Assembly: GCA_002709385.1 (NCBI GenBank)
Contig: PAQS01000019.1
Coordinates: 1 to 64,000, forward strand
DNA from: Waddliaceae bacterium
Lineage (GTDB): Bacteria; Chlamydiota; Chlamydiia; Chlamydiales; GCA-2709385
Reading direction: 5' to 3'
DNA: 64,000 bases
The notes under the pieces are model-generated. The model saw nothing but the letters and a program-made list of their open reading frames with translations, ran no database searches and was not told where the DNA came from. Below, in pieces: positions 17,931 through 26,975 of the stretch. Position 1 is the first letter of the stretch; the number at the start of each line of letters is the position of its first letter. Position numbers and translations under genes: made by a program.

Positions 17931-19697
17931 ATGAAAGAAAAAAAACAGATAAGACGCTCCTATTGGCAAATCGTATGGCAGCAATACAGTCGCCATAAAA
18001 TTGGTATTCTTGCGCTGCTTATATTTTTCTGTTTTTTTCTTATCGCAATTTACGCTCCCTTTCTTGCCTCAAGTCAGCCTATTTTTATCTCTTATGATGG
18101 AAACTGGTATTTTCCTTTGCTTCGCCACCTTTTTTATCCTGGCTTTTTCTCAAAACGCCTTGATATTTTTTATAATCTCTTAATGTTCACACTGCCATTA
18201 GCAGTTATATACGGAAAAATCTCTTCTAAATGGATTCAATCCCTTATCGGATTTACTATTTTTCAATTTACTATTTTCTCTGCTCTAGTGTTTTGGCCTC
18301 CCAAAGATCCAGGTAGTGATCCTTCTCTCAACCAGGCACGACATACACGTATTAGTGCCTCTTATCCTAAAGACAATCAAGACCCTTTACTTGCTCCTTT
18401 ACCAGAAGCTATCGATTGGAATTTTGATCTCGAGTACATGAATGAATACGCTAAACTTGAAGAGCTCATTGCCTATACCCTTAATCAAAAGCAAAATAAC
18501 CGTCTTAAACGCTACCAAGAGCTATATGCTGAAGAAGCTGAACGTTTATGGCTTTCTGGACAAAAGAGAAAATTGAAAAATTTTGGAAAAGATCCCGAAG
18601 AGAGTAAAATTGCTTTATTGAATAGCCTTTCCAAAGAAGAGCATTATCGAATTATACGAATGCCTACATTATGGGAAACTGAGAGAGAAAACGAACGCGA
18701 TGAAATTCGAAGACAGGAAGTAATTCAGAATAAACTCAAAGAGAAATACTTAAATGCCATCGATCTTTATGAAAAAGATCTTGAGTTATACCGATCCTTG
18801 AGTGGTTTAGATCGTGATAAAAATGCTCTCAGAGGCCGTGTTGCTCGCCATCGTTATATCATTACTCAGTATCAATCTGCTGTAGCCAAAGAAAGATATA
18901 TCAAGCAAAAACAAGCATGGCTAGAGAGTGAAAGTCAAAAAATTGGCCATTTGATCATGCCTTTGATTCGTCATTTCCACTGGGAAGACGATGCTGGAGG
19001 AGAGCAAAGTGTCAATCAATATGTCGATTGGTGGGAGCTTACAAGAAGTAACCGTAAAGACCTTGTGGCAGCTCTTATTTTTGGAACCCGTATTTCTCTT
19101 GTTGTAGGAGTTGCTGCTGTGGCTCTTTCTCTTCTCATTGGAATTCCCATCGGAGCTATTGCGGGATATTACGGCGGAAAGACGGATATTGTAATTAGTC
19201 GCATTTTAGAGGTTTGGGAAGGGATGCCTGTACTCTTTATGCTTTTACTCGTTACTGCAATTCTCCAAAGTAAATCTATTTTCTTAGTGATTTTTGTCAT
19301 TGGCGTCTTTGGATGGACCGGAATCAGTCGCTATGTACGTGGTGAGTTCTTAAAACAACGCAACCTTCCTTATATCGATGCTTGTAGAGCTATGGGATTC
19401 TCTGATAGTCGTATTATTTTTTCACACGCCTTGCCAAACGCTATCCCTCCTCTTCTCACTCTTTTACCATTCGCTATCATGGGAGCTATTACCAGTGAAG
19501 CTGGCTTGTCTTTTCTAGGGCTTGGAGAAGAAGGATCTTGTTCATGGGGAGTTTTAATGGATGAAGGTCGTGCAGCATTTCCTGGAGAAAGCTATCTTCT
19601 CTGGCCTCCCGCTATATTACTCAGTGTACTTCTTATTTCTGTTGCTCTAGTAGGCGATGCCTTAAGAGATGCATTAGATCCAAAAATGCGAAGGTGA
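17931..19697 (+). CDS. oppC: oligopeptide ABC transporter permease OppC/DppC with large insertion
   Basis: Second permease subunit. TM1 (HKIGILALLIFFCFFLIAIYAPFLAS) is followed by two extra hydrophobic helices (~75-130), then a highly charged helical region (~140-370), and finally the classical core from residue ~384 (GTRISLVVGVAAVALSLLIG) with the EAA loop YIDACRAMGFSDSRIIFSHALPNA. 588 residues against ~300 for ordinary OppC. The start codon lies two bases after oppB. The cognate ATPases dppD/dppF are encoded 5.2 kb downstream on the same strand, past unrelated genes. Confidence 0.92.
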   Translation: MKEKKQIRRSYWQIVWQQYSRHKIGILALLIFFCFFLIAIYAPFLASSQPIFISYDGNWYFPLLRHLFYPGFFSKRLDIFYNLLMFTLPLAVIYGKISSKWIQSLIGFTIFQFTIFSALVFWPPKDPGSDPSLNQARHTRISASYPKDNQDPLLAPLPEAIDWNFDLEYMNEYAKLEELIAYTLNQKQNNRLKRYQELYAEEAERLWLSGQKRKLKNFGKDPEESKIALLNSLSKEEHYRIIRMPTLWETERENERDEIRRQEVIQNKLKEKYLNAIDLYEKDLELYRSLSGLDRDKNALRGRVARHRYIITQYQSAVAKERYIKQKQAWLESESQKIGHLIMPLIRHFHWEDDAGGEQSVNQYVDWWELTRSNRKDLVAALIFGTRISLVVGVAAVALSLLIGIPIGAIAGYYGGKTDIVISRILEVWEGMPVLFMLLLVTAILQSKSIFLVIFVIGVFGWTGISRYVRGEFLKQRNLPYIDACRAMGFSDSRIIFSHALPNAIPPLLTLLPFAIMGAITSEAGLSFLGLGEEGSCSWGVLMDEGRAAFPGESYLLWPPAILLSVLLISVALVGDALRDALDPKMRR

Positions 19698-19735
19698 ATT
19701 TTATTTCCTTTGCTTATATGGATTAGGATGAACAT

Positions 19736-21475
19736 ATGATAAGAAATTCAAAGCAAAATCTTAGTCGAAGCCGAGCATATACTTACGCGAAAACAGGAGA
19801 CTATGCGACAACGAAAGTTGCAAAAGTCATTGCTCGTAAATCCTGGCGTTGGACTCTTCTAAATCTTGCCTGGACTGCTGGGCCTGTAACCTTAGGTAGT
19901 CTCTATATTGGTCGCTTAATGGGCTATGGTACAGCGCCTTCTAAAGAACTCATGATCTACTTTGTCTTTTTCACTGGAATGGTAGGTCTTAGTGCTGTAC
20001 TTGCAAGTATTTTGCATGATGCTTTTTATACACCTCGAATTCACAAAGAAAAACAACGATTACTCGATACCATTGACAATGCTTTTTCATTAATTGTGCA
20101 TTCTCGTGATTTGAATCTTTCTCTCCTTTCTCCAACTGAGAGAAGGGTAATGGGGGCATACTATACTTTAGAAAATCCCGGCTGTTCCGTACAGGCTGCT
20201 AAAACTGCTGTAATGGATTTAACTGGACGAAAGAGTCTCGTTCAAAGTCTTGAACGTACACTGTCTTACAATGAATTAGGAATGTCCAGTTTAGCAAATG
20301 ACGAGTGGGAAGAAATAAAAGAAGAGGTAGATGAAATACGCCAAGAGCTTCAAAAATCTCATCCTTTAGTGTTTCAACAACTATTTAATTGGTTACAAGG
20401 GCAAGCTCCTCATCCTAGGGCTGGAAGAGAAAGGACTGAAGGTTTTATTCAGCGAGTTTTAGATGCTGATTTAGAAGATGATTTAGATTTAATGACACTG
20501 AATGATGCACATGAAATGTTTATCTTAGTATACGAATTACTCAATGGTAGAGAAGTTGCTGTATTGAATGCAGGATTTGCTGGAGATCGTTATCTTGCCA
20601 GAGAAAGAAAGCGTCTATCCTATACTTGGAACCGCTATCGTCTAGCTATTCGTTCAAGAAATAGTGCTGTTCATTTGATCTGTGATGAACTACGTAAAAT
20701 GGAAGCCCTTGAAGCATTACCTGAAATATTATCTAACGACCGAAAACGTATTGCATATATTGCAGAAGCAATTAGAGCACTATCTTACTCTGAAAAAGGC
20801 ACTATCTACCCATTTTTCAAACAATTGCAAGAAACTCACCAAGAAAGCGTTACACAAAGACAAGCTCTTCTTAAGTCCATTACTTTATATACTCGAGCAT
20901 TAAATACTTATGGTGAAAAGTTAGAATTTAGCCTAAAAGAGAATGATATTACTCACGCTGGTTTCTATTTAGAAGAGAGTAGTATTGATCTTAGTGACGA
21001 AGAGAAAGTATTATTGTCTCGTTTTCTTGATCAAAAGCTACACAAAGACATCAAAAAATATAATGTAGATGAAACAAAACGCTTTGCTATCGATTTGGCT
21101 GTCGAATTAGATCAAATGATCCATATAAGCACTGCTGAAGTTCAATCTGCTATAGAAAGTTCTAATGCTGTTTCCATTGGTTTTCTTAGTCCACATTTTA
21201 CCCCTATGACTAAAGTTGGATGGACAACACGCGCTATTCATAGTATGCAAAAAAATAAAAAAAAGGCCTCTCACCGACTTGCAAGACACTTAGTAAATCT
21301 TTACCTTGTTCCTATATCTGATTCATTTATTGAATTATTTGAACTTGAATTTGGAGCAGATCCTGAATATCTTCAGTCTTTAAAAAAACCAGAAACTCAA
21401 AAAGCCAAAAGAGTAGCTGACCGTGTACCCGAACTGAGTCCTTTACCATCCTGGGAAACTCTAGCAATTAATTAG
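19736..21475 (+). CDS. membrane-anchored hypothetical protein, 579 aa
   Basis: Unrecognised. Two hydrophobic helices lie near the N-terminus (~40-60 and ~70-95), preceded by a basic, Ser/Arg-rich tail. The remaining ~480 residues are soluble, strongly helical and charged, with stretches such as EEWEEIKEEVDEIRQELQK that could form coiled coils. No enzymatic motif is evident. AGGA precedes the ATG by eight bases, and the gene follows oppC by 38 bases on the same strand, so it may be cotranscribed. It might be a structural or scaffold partner of the importer, but there is no direct evidence. Confidence 0.7.
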   Translation: MIRNSKQNLSRSRAYTYAKTGDYATTKVAKVIARKSWRWTLLNLAWTAGPVTLGSLYIGRLMGYGTAPSKELMIYFVFFTGMVGLSAVLASILHDAFYTPRIHKEKQRLLDTIDNAFSLIVHSRDLNLSLLSPTERRVMGAYYTLENPGCSVQAAKTAVMDLTGRKSLVQSLERTLSYNELGMSSLANDEWEEIKEEVDEIRQELQKSHPLVFQQLFNWLQGQAPHPRAGRERTEGFIQRVLDADLEDDLDLMTLNDAHEMFILVYELLNGREVAVLNAGFAGDRYLARERKRLSYTWNRYRLAIRSRNSAVHLICDELRKMEALEALPEILSNDRKRIAYIAEAIRALSYSEKGTIYPFFKQLQETHQESVTQRQALLKSITLYTRALNTYGEKLEFSLKENDITHAGFYLEESSIDLSDEEKVLLSRFLDQKLHKDIKKYNVDETKRFAIDLAVELDQMIHISTAEVQSAIESSNAVSIGFLSPHFTPMTKVGWTTRAIHSMQKNKKKASHRLARHLVNLYLVPISDSFIELFELEFGADPEYLQSLKKPETQKAKRVADRVPELSPLPSWETLAIN

Positions 21476-21489
21476 GTCTCCATTGGAGC

Positions 21490-22461
21490 TTAAAGCCATT
21501 TCATTTTCCTGAAAAAATAAGCCTGTATAAAAACCAGAACACTTAATCCCGCACAGAATATCCAAAAAGCTTGTTCATTATCAGATCCTGGTATTCCTCC
21601 AACATTGATTCCTAGAAGTCCGGTCAAAAATCCTAGAGGCAAGAAAATGGCAGCAACAATAGATAATATATACATGTCTCTATTCAATTTATCTGCTAGG
21701 ACACTTGCTAGCTCATCTTTTACAACTTGAGCACGTTCACGAGTGGTATCTAAATCTTCAAGATAGTGGGTAACATGATTATAAGACTCTTGCAAAAGGT
21801 GCCTATGTTGCTCATTCAGCCAAGCAGCCTCACACATACGTAATTGACCTATTGCATCACGTTGAGGGGCCATATAGCGACGGAACATAATGGCTTTTTT
21901 GCGAACATCAACAATTGATTTTCTTAACTTAATATCTGCTTCAGCAAGAACCTCTTCCTCAATATCGTCCATGGCTTCATTCAGATCAGTCAAAACAGGT
22001 TCCATTCTTTCAAAAAGCCGTAAAGCTAGCATGCAAATAAAGTTTCCTGCATCTTTAGGTCCTTTTCCCCCATTCATTCTCTCTATAATATCTCCAACCG
22101 CTTTCAAACGCCTTCTTTGAATGGTGATGATGCAGTTTTTATTCACCCATAAACGAATAGAGACCATATCTTCTGGATCAGCATTTTCATTGAGATTTAC
22201 ACCTCGTAGGATCAATAAAACTCCATCGTCAACTTGAGTCATACGAGGACGAGTTTCATCTGCTAACAAAGCTCGAATGATAAAATCACCTAAATAAGAT
22301 ACTTCTTTTCGAAGCCAAGATCTGGTGTCAGGATGTGAGCCATCTAAATGTACCCAAGTCAGAGTTTCTCCTCTTACTTCATCCGGTATTGAGTCATATT
22401 CTAATACACGTCCTCCACCTTTCCGATCTAAAGCATAAGCAAATAAAATATGAGAACCCAT
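21490..22461 (-). CDS. zntB: CorA/ZntB-family divalent cation transporter
   Basis: CorA-superfamily proteins are pentameric channels or transporters for Mg2+ or Zn2+. The N-terminal cytosolic domain (WVHLDGSHPDTRSWL...) and long stalk helix (residues ~150-260) fit the family, followed by two C-terminal helices. The family GMN motif appears as GINVGGIPG, and the ending FFRKMKWL resembles ZntB more than CorA, so zinc is a possible substrate; magnesium is not excluded. AGAGGTG lies seven bases before the ATG. The leader just upstream contains two mutually exclusive hairpins that could control access to this site. Convergent with the 19736 gene. Confidence 0.87.
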   Translation of the reverse strand: MGSHILFAYALDRKGGGRVLEYDSIPDEVRGETLTWVHLDGSHPDTRSWLRKEVSYLGDFIIRALLADETRPRMTQVDDGVLLILRGVNLNENADPEDMVSIRLWVNKNCIITIQRRRLKAVGDIIERMNGGKGPKDAGNFICMLALRLFERMEPVLTDLNEAMDDIEEEVLAEADIKLRKSIVDVRKKAIMFRRYMAPQRDAIGQLRMCEAAWLNEQHRHLLQESYNHVTHYLEDLDTTRERAQVVKDELASVLADKLNRDMYILSIVAAIFLPLGFLTGLLGINVGGIPGSDNEQAFWIFCAGLSVLVFIQAYFFRKMKWL

Positions 22462-22466
22462 TACTA

Positions 22467-22502
22467 CACCTCTGAACTTTTTCTGAACTTAAAAAGTTCA
22501 GA
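22467..22502 (-). promoter_or_regulatory. bistable leader hairpin overlapping the ZntB/CorA ribosome site
   Basis: On the minus strand TCTGAACTTTTT (22502-22491) pairs perfectly with AAAAAGTTCAGA (22482-22471), placing the first bases of the AGAGGTG ribosome site in the stem. The same 5' arm can instead pair with the middle segment AAGTTCAG (22490-22483) to form an 8-bp hairpin, freeing the ribosome site. The two folds exclude each other. A consensus -35 TTGACA (22514-22509) lies just upstream. If its -10 is TAAGTT, 17 bases on, transcription would start inside the element and the switch could not form. Confidence 0.5.
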
Positions 22503-22692
22503 TATTGATGTCAATTTTATCTAACTAATACAGAAAGTGATTAATAAATAAAAAGTAGTTTTAGATAGAACGTATTTTGTTTTTACTTAATTTTAAGACA
22601 TAGAATCACCGAATACACTGAGAAAAATTGCTAAGCATCATTTCTTTGTGTTTCCGGTGACTTGTACAGTGAGATTAGATAGCTATTGGAGC

Positions 22693-24114
22693 TTATGCAA
22701 ACAAATCCAATACGCTATAAATAAAAACAGCAAGAATAGCTCCAGCAGGAACAGTAATTACCCAAGACATGACGATATCGCGGACAACGTTCAAGTTAAG
22801 AGCGCCAATTCCTCGTGCAAAACCTACTCCCAATACTGCTCCCACTAAAATATGTGTTGTAGAAACAGGAATTCCTAAGCGAGAAGCTAAAACAATTGTA
22901 GTCGCTGCACCAAACTCTGCGGCAAATCCCCGTGAAGGTGTAAGCTCGGTAATTTTTTTACCGATAGTATCCATCACACGCCATCCCCAGGTAGCAAGAC
23001 CAATAACAATTCCCATCCCACCAAAGGCTAAAACCCAAGGTTGTACTGCGTTAGGGAGAGCCATTGCTCCAGCTTTATTCACGGCTAAAATTCCAGCTAA
23101 AGGACCAATAGCATTTGCTACATCATTTGCTCCATGGGCAAATGCCATAAAGCAAGCACTCAGGATTTGCAAACGACCAAAAATACGCTCTACAGCTTGA
23201 TTTTCCGGTGAGCTCATTGGTAGCTCGGTACCAATTTTCACTGCTTTTTGCATTTGTTTTGAATTATGCAACAAAGCTGAAGCCTGATTCCTTACCGTAC
23301 CCGTTGCTACAGCTTTTACTCTACTAAGGTGCTTCACAACTTTATCTAGAGATTGCAACACAAACGGATGCTGAAAATGTTGCTCTCGAACAACATCACT
23401 ATCTACATGAATACGACGTAAGAATAAGTAAGCAATTAAAGCTGCCACACTTCCTGCTGAAACACTAAAACCCAAAGCATTCCACAGAGTAAGATCTAAG
23501 CCAAGATTCTTTAAGCCTTTAAATGCCATCATCAGTGTTAAAATACTGACCACTAACATCACCAGCCAAGGAGTTACTCTTTTTGCTGCTTCAAAAGGAT
23601 ACCGTTGATAAAAAATTTGCCGCCTTAAAACGTTGAAACACACAAAGCTTAATGCTCCACCAAGAAGTGGAGAAATGACCCAACTGAGACCAATACGACC
23701 TACAGTATCCCAATAAATGGCCTCTGTTCCTCCAACAGCCATTCCAACACCAACCATTGCTCCCACAATGCTATGCGTTGTCGAAACTGGCCAACCGAAC
23801 CAAGAAGCACATTGCAACCAAACACCAGCAGCTAAAAGTGCTGCCACCATTGCACGAATATACTGTAAAGGAATCTCTGTGAAAATAGTAGGATCAAAGA
23901 TCCCACTCATAATCGTTTTGGAAACATGTGACCCAACTAATAAGGCCCCAGAAAACTCCAGAATAGCAGCGACAATCACTGCCCGTTTTAAAGTCAAAGC
24001 CCCTGAACCAACAGAAGTTCCCATGGCATTGGCTACGTCATTAGCTCCAATGTTCCAGGCCATGTAAAAGCCAACAACAAGAATTAGAACTAATATGCTG
24101 CTACTTAAAAGCAC
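22693..24114 (-). CDS. pit: PiT-family inorganic phosphate permease
   Basis: A symporter for inorganic phosphate in the inner membrane. Both halves of the inverted repeat show the family signature: NIGANDVANAMGTSVGSGALT near residue 22 and FAHGANDVANAIGPLAGILA near residue 325, with about ten to eleven helices and a cytosolic loop (~220-310). Length 473 is normal. The upstream gene on the same strand encodes its DUF47 partner (15 bases between). The pair beside the dppDF ATPases reproduces the order known from Chlamydia (CT689-CT692). Confidence 0.95.
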   Translation of the reverse strand: MLLSSSILVLILVVGFYMAWNIGANDVANAMGTSVGSGALTLKRAVIVAAILEFSGALLVGSHVSKTIMSGIFDPTIFTEIPLQYIRAMVAALLAAGVWLQCASWFGWPVSTTHSIVGAMVGVGMAVGGTEAIYWDTVGRIGLSWVISPLLGGALSFVCFNVLRRQIFYQRYPFEAAKRVTPWLVMLVVSILTLMMAFKGLKNLGLDLTLWNALGFSVSAGSVAALIAYLFLRRIHVDSDVVREQHFQHPFVLQSLDKVVKHLSRVKAVATGTVRNQASALLHNSKQMQKAVKIGTELPMSSPENQAVERIFGRLQILSACFMAFAHGANDVANAIGPLAGILAVNKAGAMALPNAVQPWVLAFGGMGIVIGLATWGWRVMDTIGKKITELTPSRGFAAEFGAATTIVLASRLGIPVSTTHILVGAVLGVGFARGIGALNLNVVRDIVMSWVITVPAGAILAVFIYSVLDLFA

Positions 24115-24129
24115 CTATCTCCAGCCACC

Positions 24130-24804
24130 CTATTTCAATTCTAAAGTTGTACGCACACGGCGAGATAAACCTTCCGATGCGTTTGATAAATCACCTATGC
24201 TCTCGAAAATTTGCATCCAAGCATAAAAAACAGCATAAGAAATTTTATCTTCTAAACTAAAAAGCTTCTTTAAAAGCTTTCTCTGAATGAGATCCACTTC
24301 ATGTTCTAAATGACTGACCTCATCAATCAAACTATTCACTTTTTGAGCTTCCACTCCACCAAAAGAAGATTCTAACAACTCATGAAACTCACCAATCACT
24401 TGATGAGCACCTTCAAAAGCCCGGAGGTTCATATCCAAAAATTCATTAAAATCGTCTTTGAACTCAGGAAGCATTTCTAAATTTCTAAGAGTCAATACAA
24501 TAGCTGCATCTTCTGCAGAATCAGCAATGTGATCTTGAATAGCGAGGATATCTAATAAATTTCCTCTATCTACAGGAAGAAAAACACTTTTAGGTAAATG
24601 ATATCGAATATCATTTTTTAGAAGATCTGCCTCATGTTCAAGCTTAGAAATCGTTTTAGTGATCTCTTCAATTAGCTTGTAGTCTTTATCTTCCAACGCT
24701 TTAAAGAGAGGCTTCATGTATTTTACACACTCAGCTACTTTTTCCATATGAGCTTGAAGCGGAGTAATAGGCGAACGACTAAAAAGAGAGAGTATACTAC
24801 GCAT
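24130..24804 (-). CDS. DUF47 (TIGR00153) phosphate transport regulator, PhoU-like
   Basis: A PhoU-like all-helical cytosolic protein that pairs with PiT transporters. Acidic metal-binding helices are visible: LEHEADLLKNDIRYHLPK and LEHEVDLIQRKLLKKLF, with DHIADSAEDAA in between, and a closing ESIGDLSNASEGLSRRVR. 224 residues is typical. It precedes pit by 15 bases and should be translated from the same mRNA. Confidence 0.93.
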   Translation of the reverse strand: MRSILSLFSRSPITPLQAHMEKVAECVKYMKPLFKALEDKDYKLIEEITKTISKLEHEADLLKNDIRYHLPKSVFLPVDRGNLLDILAIQDHIADSAEDAAIVLTLRNLEMLPEFKDDFNEFLDMNLRAFEGAHQVIGEFHELLESSFGGVEAQKVNSLIDEVSHLEHEVDLIQRKLLKKLFSLEDKISYAVFYAWMQIFESIGDLSNASEGLSRRVRTTLELK

Positions 24805-24939
24805 GTTTTACAATTAGACCCTCTCACATTATACAGGGATTTAGGTAAAAGTAGTAATGAGTTCAGTTACAAAAATACCTGGATTCTGTTCTTTCATGCA
24901 AACGGAAACTGGCTTAGCCATAAAAGACTTTAAAGAATT

Positions 24940-25959
24940 ATGTATAGTAAACGTCGAAATAGACCAGCGCTAAGCGTTCGCAATTTACAGGTAGAACTGC
25001 AAATTGCTAAAGAAGTTTTTCCTGTCGTAAATGGTTTATCTTTCGACTTGTATCCAGGAAAAACCACAGCTATTGTAGGTGAATCTGGCTGTGGAAAATC
25101 CATGTCCGCTTTAGCGATTATGGGAATCTTACCTACACCTCCTGCCTTGCCTCCAAAAGGAAATATCTTTTATTTCAATAATGATCTACTTCAATTATCT
25201 GAAGGGGATATGCAGAAAATACGTGGGGCTAGAATAGGTATGATCTTCCAAGATCCTATGTCTGCTCTCAACCCTGTTTATACAATTGGCTATCAACTTA
25301 TCGAAGTAGCAGAGTTACACTTAGGCTTATTTGGTTATGCAGCAACACAAAAGGCAATACAATGTCTCGAAGAAGTAGGTATCTCGTCACCTGAACAAAG
25401 GTTATACGATTACCCTCATCAATTATCGGGTGGAATGAAACAGCGAGTCATGATCGCTATGGCTCTTATGTGTGAGCCAGATGTATTGATTGCTGACGAA
25501 CCAACTACAGCTTTAGATGTAACTATCCAAGCCCAAATCCTATCTCTCATCAAAAATCTTCAGAAAAAACGCAATATGGCTGTGTTATTGATTACACATG
25601 ACATGGGAGTTGTTGCGGAAATGGCTGATGATGTGGTTGTCATGTACGCTACACAAGTTATTGAAAAGGGGCCTGTTAGACAAATATTTGATGATATGGC
25701 ACATCCTTATACTAAGGGCTTGTTTGACTCTAGACCATCGCAGCATGAACCTAAAAGTGCGCTTCATACAATTGAGGGATCGGTTCCTCCTATCACAGGA
25801 CTTCCAAAGGGGTGCCACTTTCATCCTAGATGTCCACATGCAATGCCTGTCTGCCGTGAACAGACATCCCCTGTATTCACTCCAAAACTTCAAGACCATG
25901 AGGTGAAATGTTGGCTGTATCGACAGAACGGCAAACACTGCTCTCCGTCAAAGGACTAA
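24940..25959 (+). CDS. dppD: peptide ABC transporter ATPase DppD/OppD
   Basis: Cytosolic ATPase of a peptide importer. Walker A GESGCGKS (~46), Q-loop [11 protein letters not shown], signature LSGGMKQR, Walker [13 protein letters not shown] and the switch His in LLITHD are all present. The C-terminal oligopeptide domain has the cysteines [14 protein letters not shown] that bind an iron-sulfur cluster in related proteins. It overlaps dppF by 52 bases. It most likely powers OppBC encoded at 16.4-19.7 kb, since no other permeases are near. Confidence 0.95.
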   Translation: MYSKRRNRPALSVRNLQVELQIAKEVFPVVNGLSFDLYPGKTTAIVGESGCGKSMSALAIMGILPTPPALPPKGNIFYFNNDLLQLSEGDMQKIRGARIGMIFQDPMSALNPVYTIGYQLIEVAELHLGLFGYAATQKAIQCLEEVGISSPEQRLYDYPHQLSGGMKQRVMIAMALMCEPDVLIADEPTTALDVTIQAQILSLIKNLQKKRNMAVLLITHDMGVVAEMADDVVVMYATQVIEKGPVRQIFDDMAHPYTKGLFDSRPSQHEPKSALHTIEGSVPPITGLPKGCHFHPRCPHAMPVCREQTSPVFTPKLQDHEVKCWLYRQNGKHCSPSKD

Positions 25960-26894
25960 AGCAGTACTTTCCTATTACTTCGGGAGTATTCCGAAATACT
26001 GTTGCTCATGTAAAGGCAGTAGATGATGTTAGCTTTTCCCTAAAAGCTGGCGAAGTACTGGGTTTAGTTGGTGAATCTGGGAGTGGAAAAAGCACCGTAG
26101 GAAGAGCCGCACTTCGTTTGATTGAGCCAACAGCTGGTGAAGTATATTTCGAAGGAAAAGATCTACTTGCAGCAAGTAAAGACGAGCTGCGTCATTTACG
26201 CCAAGATATGCAAATGATCTTTCAAGATCCCTACTCTTCTCTAAATCCAAGAAAGACTATTGGAGAAGCTCTAGAAGAACCTCTTGCTTATCATGGGATC
26301 ATTAAAGATCACGAAGAAAGACGAAACTATGTGGAAGAAATTATCGATAAAGTAGGGCTTCGAGTTGAGGCTTTAGATCGTTATCCTCATGAATTCTCAG
26401 GGGGACAACAACAACGAATCTGCATTGCTCGATCAATTTTACTAAAACCTAAAATGATCGTCTGTGATGAAGCTGTTTCTGCTCTAGATGTATCCGTTCA
26501 AGCCCAAATCCTTAATTTACTTCATGAACTGAAAGAAAGTATGGGCTTTAGTTATCTTTTTATTTCTCATGATTTATCTGTGGTACGTCATATTTGCGAC
26601 CGAGTACTAGTGATGTATCTAGGAAAAATTGTAGAAGAAGCACCGGTAGAAGAACTATTTCGTTCACCAAAACATCCCTACACACAAGCTTTACTATCAG
26701 CTACACCAAAAGAGCACCCCGACGAAGAAAAAATTCGCTTAAGTCTCAAAGGAGAAATGCCCTCTCCTATTAATCCTCCTAAAGGTTGTCCATTTCACCC
26801 TAGATGCCCTTTTGCAGAACCTGTTTGTAAAGTGGACTATCCTCTTTTAAAAGAATATTCAAAAACTCATGGATATTATTGTATTAGAGACTAA
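25908..26894 (+). CDS. dppF: peptide ABC transporter ATPase DppF/OppF
   Basis: Partner ATPase of DppD. Walker A GESGSGKST, Q-loop MIFQDPYSSLNPRKT, signature FSGGQQQRICIAR, Walker B IVCDEAVSALD, and the switch His in FISHD are clear, and the C-terminal CPFHPRCPFAEPVC repeats the cysteine motif. The Walker B reads DEAVSALD, as often in OppF. GAGGTG just precedes the ATG, which lies inside dppD (52-base overlap), implying translational coupling. Confidence 0.95.
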   Translation: MLAVSTERQTLLSVKGLKQYFPITSGVFRNTVAHVKAVDDVSFSLKAGEVLGLVGESGSGKSTVGRAALRLIEPTAGEVYFEGKDLLAASKDELRHLRQDMQMIFQDPYSSLNPRKTIGEALEEPLAYHGIIKDHEERRNYVEEIIDKVGLRVEALDRYPHEFSGGQQQRICIARSILLKPKMIVCDEAVSALDVSVQAQILNLLHELKESMGFSYLFISHDLSVVRHICDRVLVMYLGKIVEEAPVEELFRSPKHPYTQALLSATPKEHPDEEKIRLSLKGEMPSPINPPKGCPFHPRCPFAEPVCKVDYPLLKEYSKTHGYYCIRD

Positions 26895-26911
26895 ATAGAA
26901 AATTAATCATT

Positions 26912-26940
26912 TTGACTCAATAAAATTGCAGTGTTAGAAT
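26912..26940 (+). promoter_or_regulatory. promoter of the M16 protease gene
   Basis: TTGACT (26912-26917) and TAGAAT (26935-26940) with a 17-base spacer, five of six consensus bases in each. Transcription would start near 26947, about 30 bases before the ATG at 26976. Confidence 0.7.
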
Positions 26941-26975
26941 TCCCATCTATTTATTAAAATATTTCCGAGTCACGA

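Noticed and set aside
22769-23200. Long plus-strand frames opposite pit (also 23717-24067)
   Set aside because: They mirror the pit coding frame (Pro/Ala/Thr-rich antisense of GANDVANA repeats) and lack a ribosome site; pit is certain.
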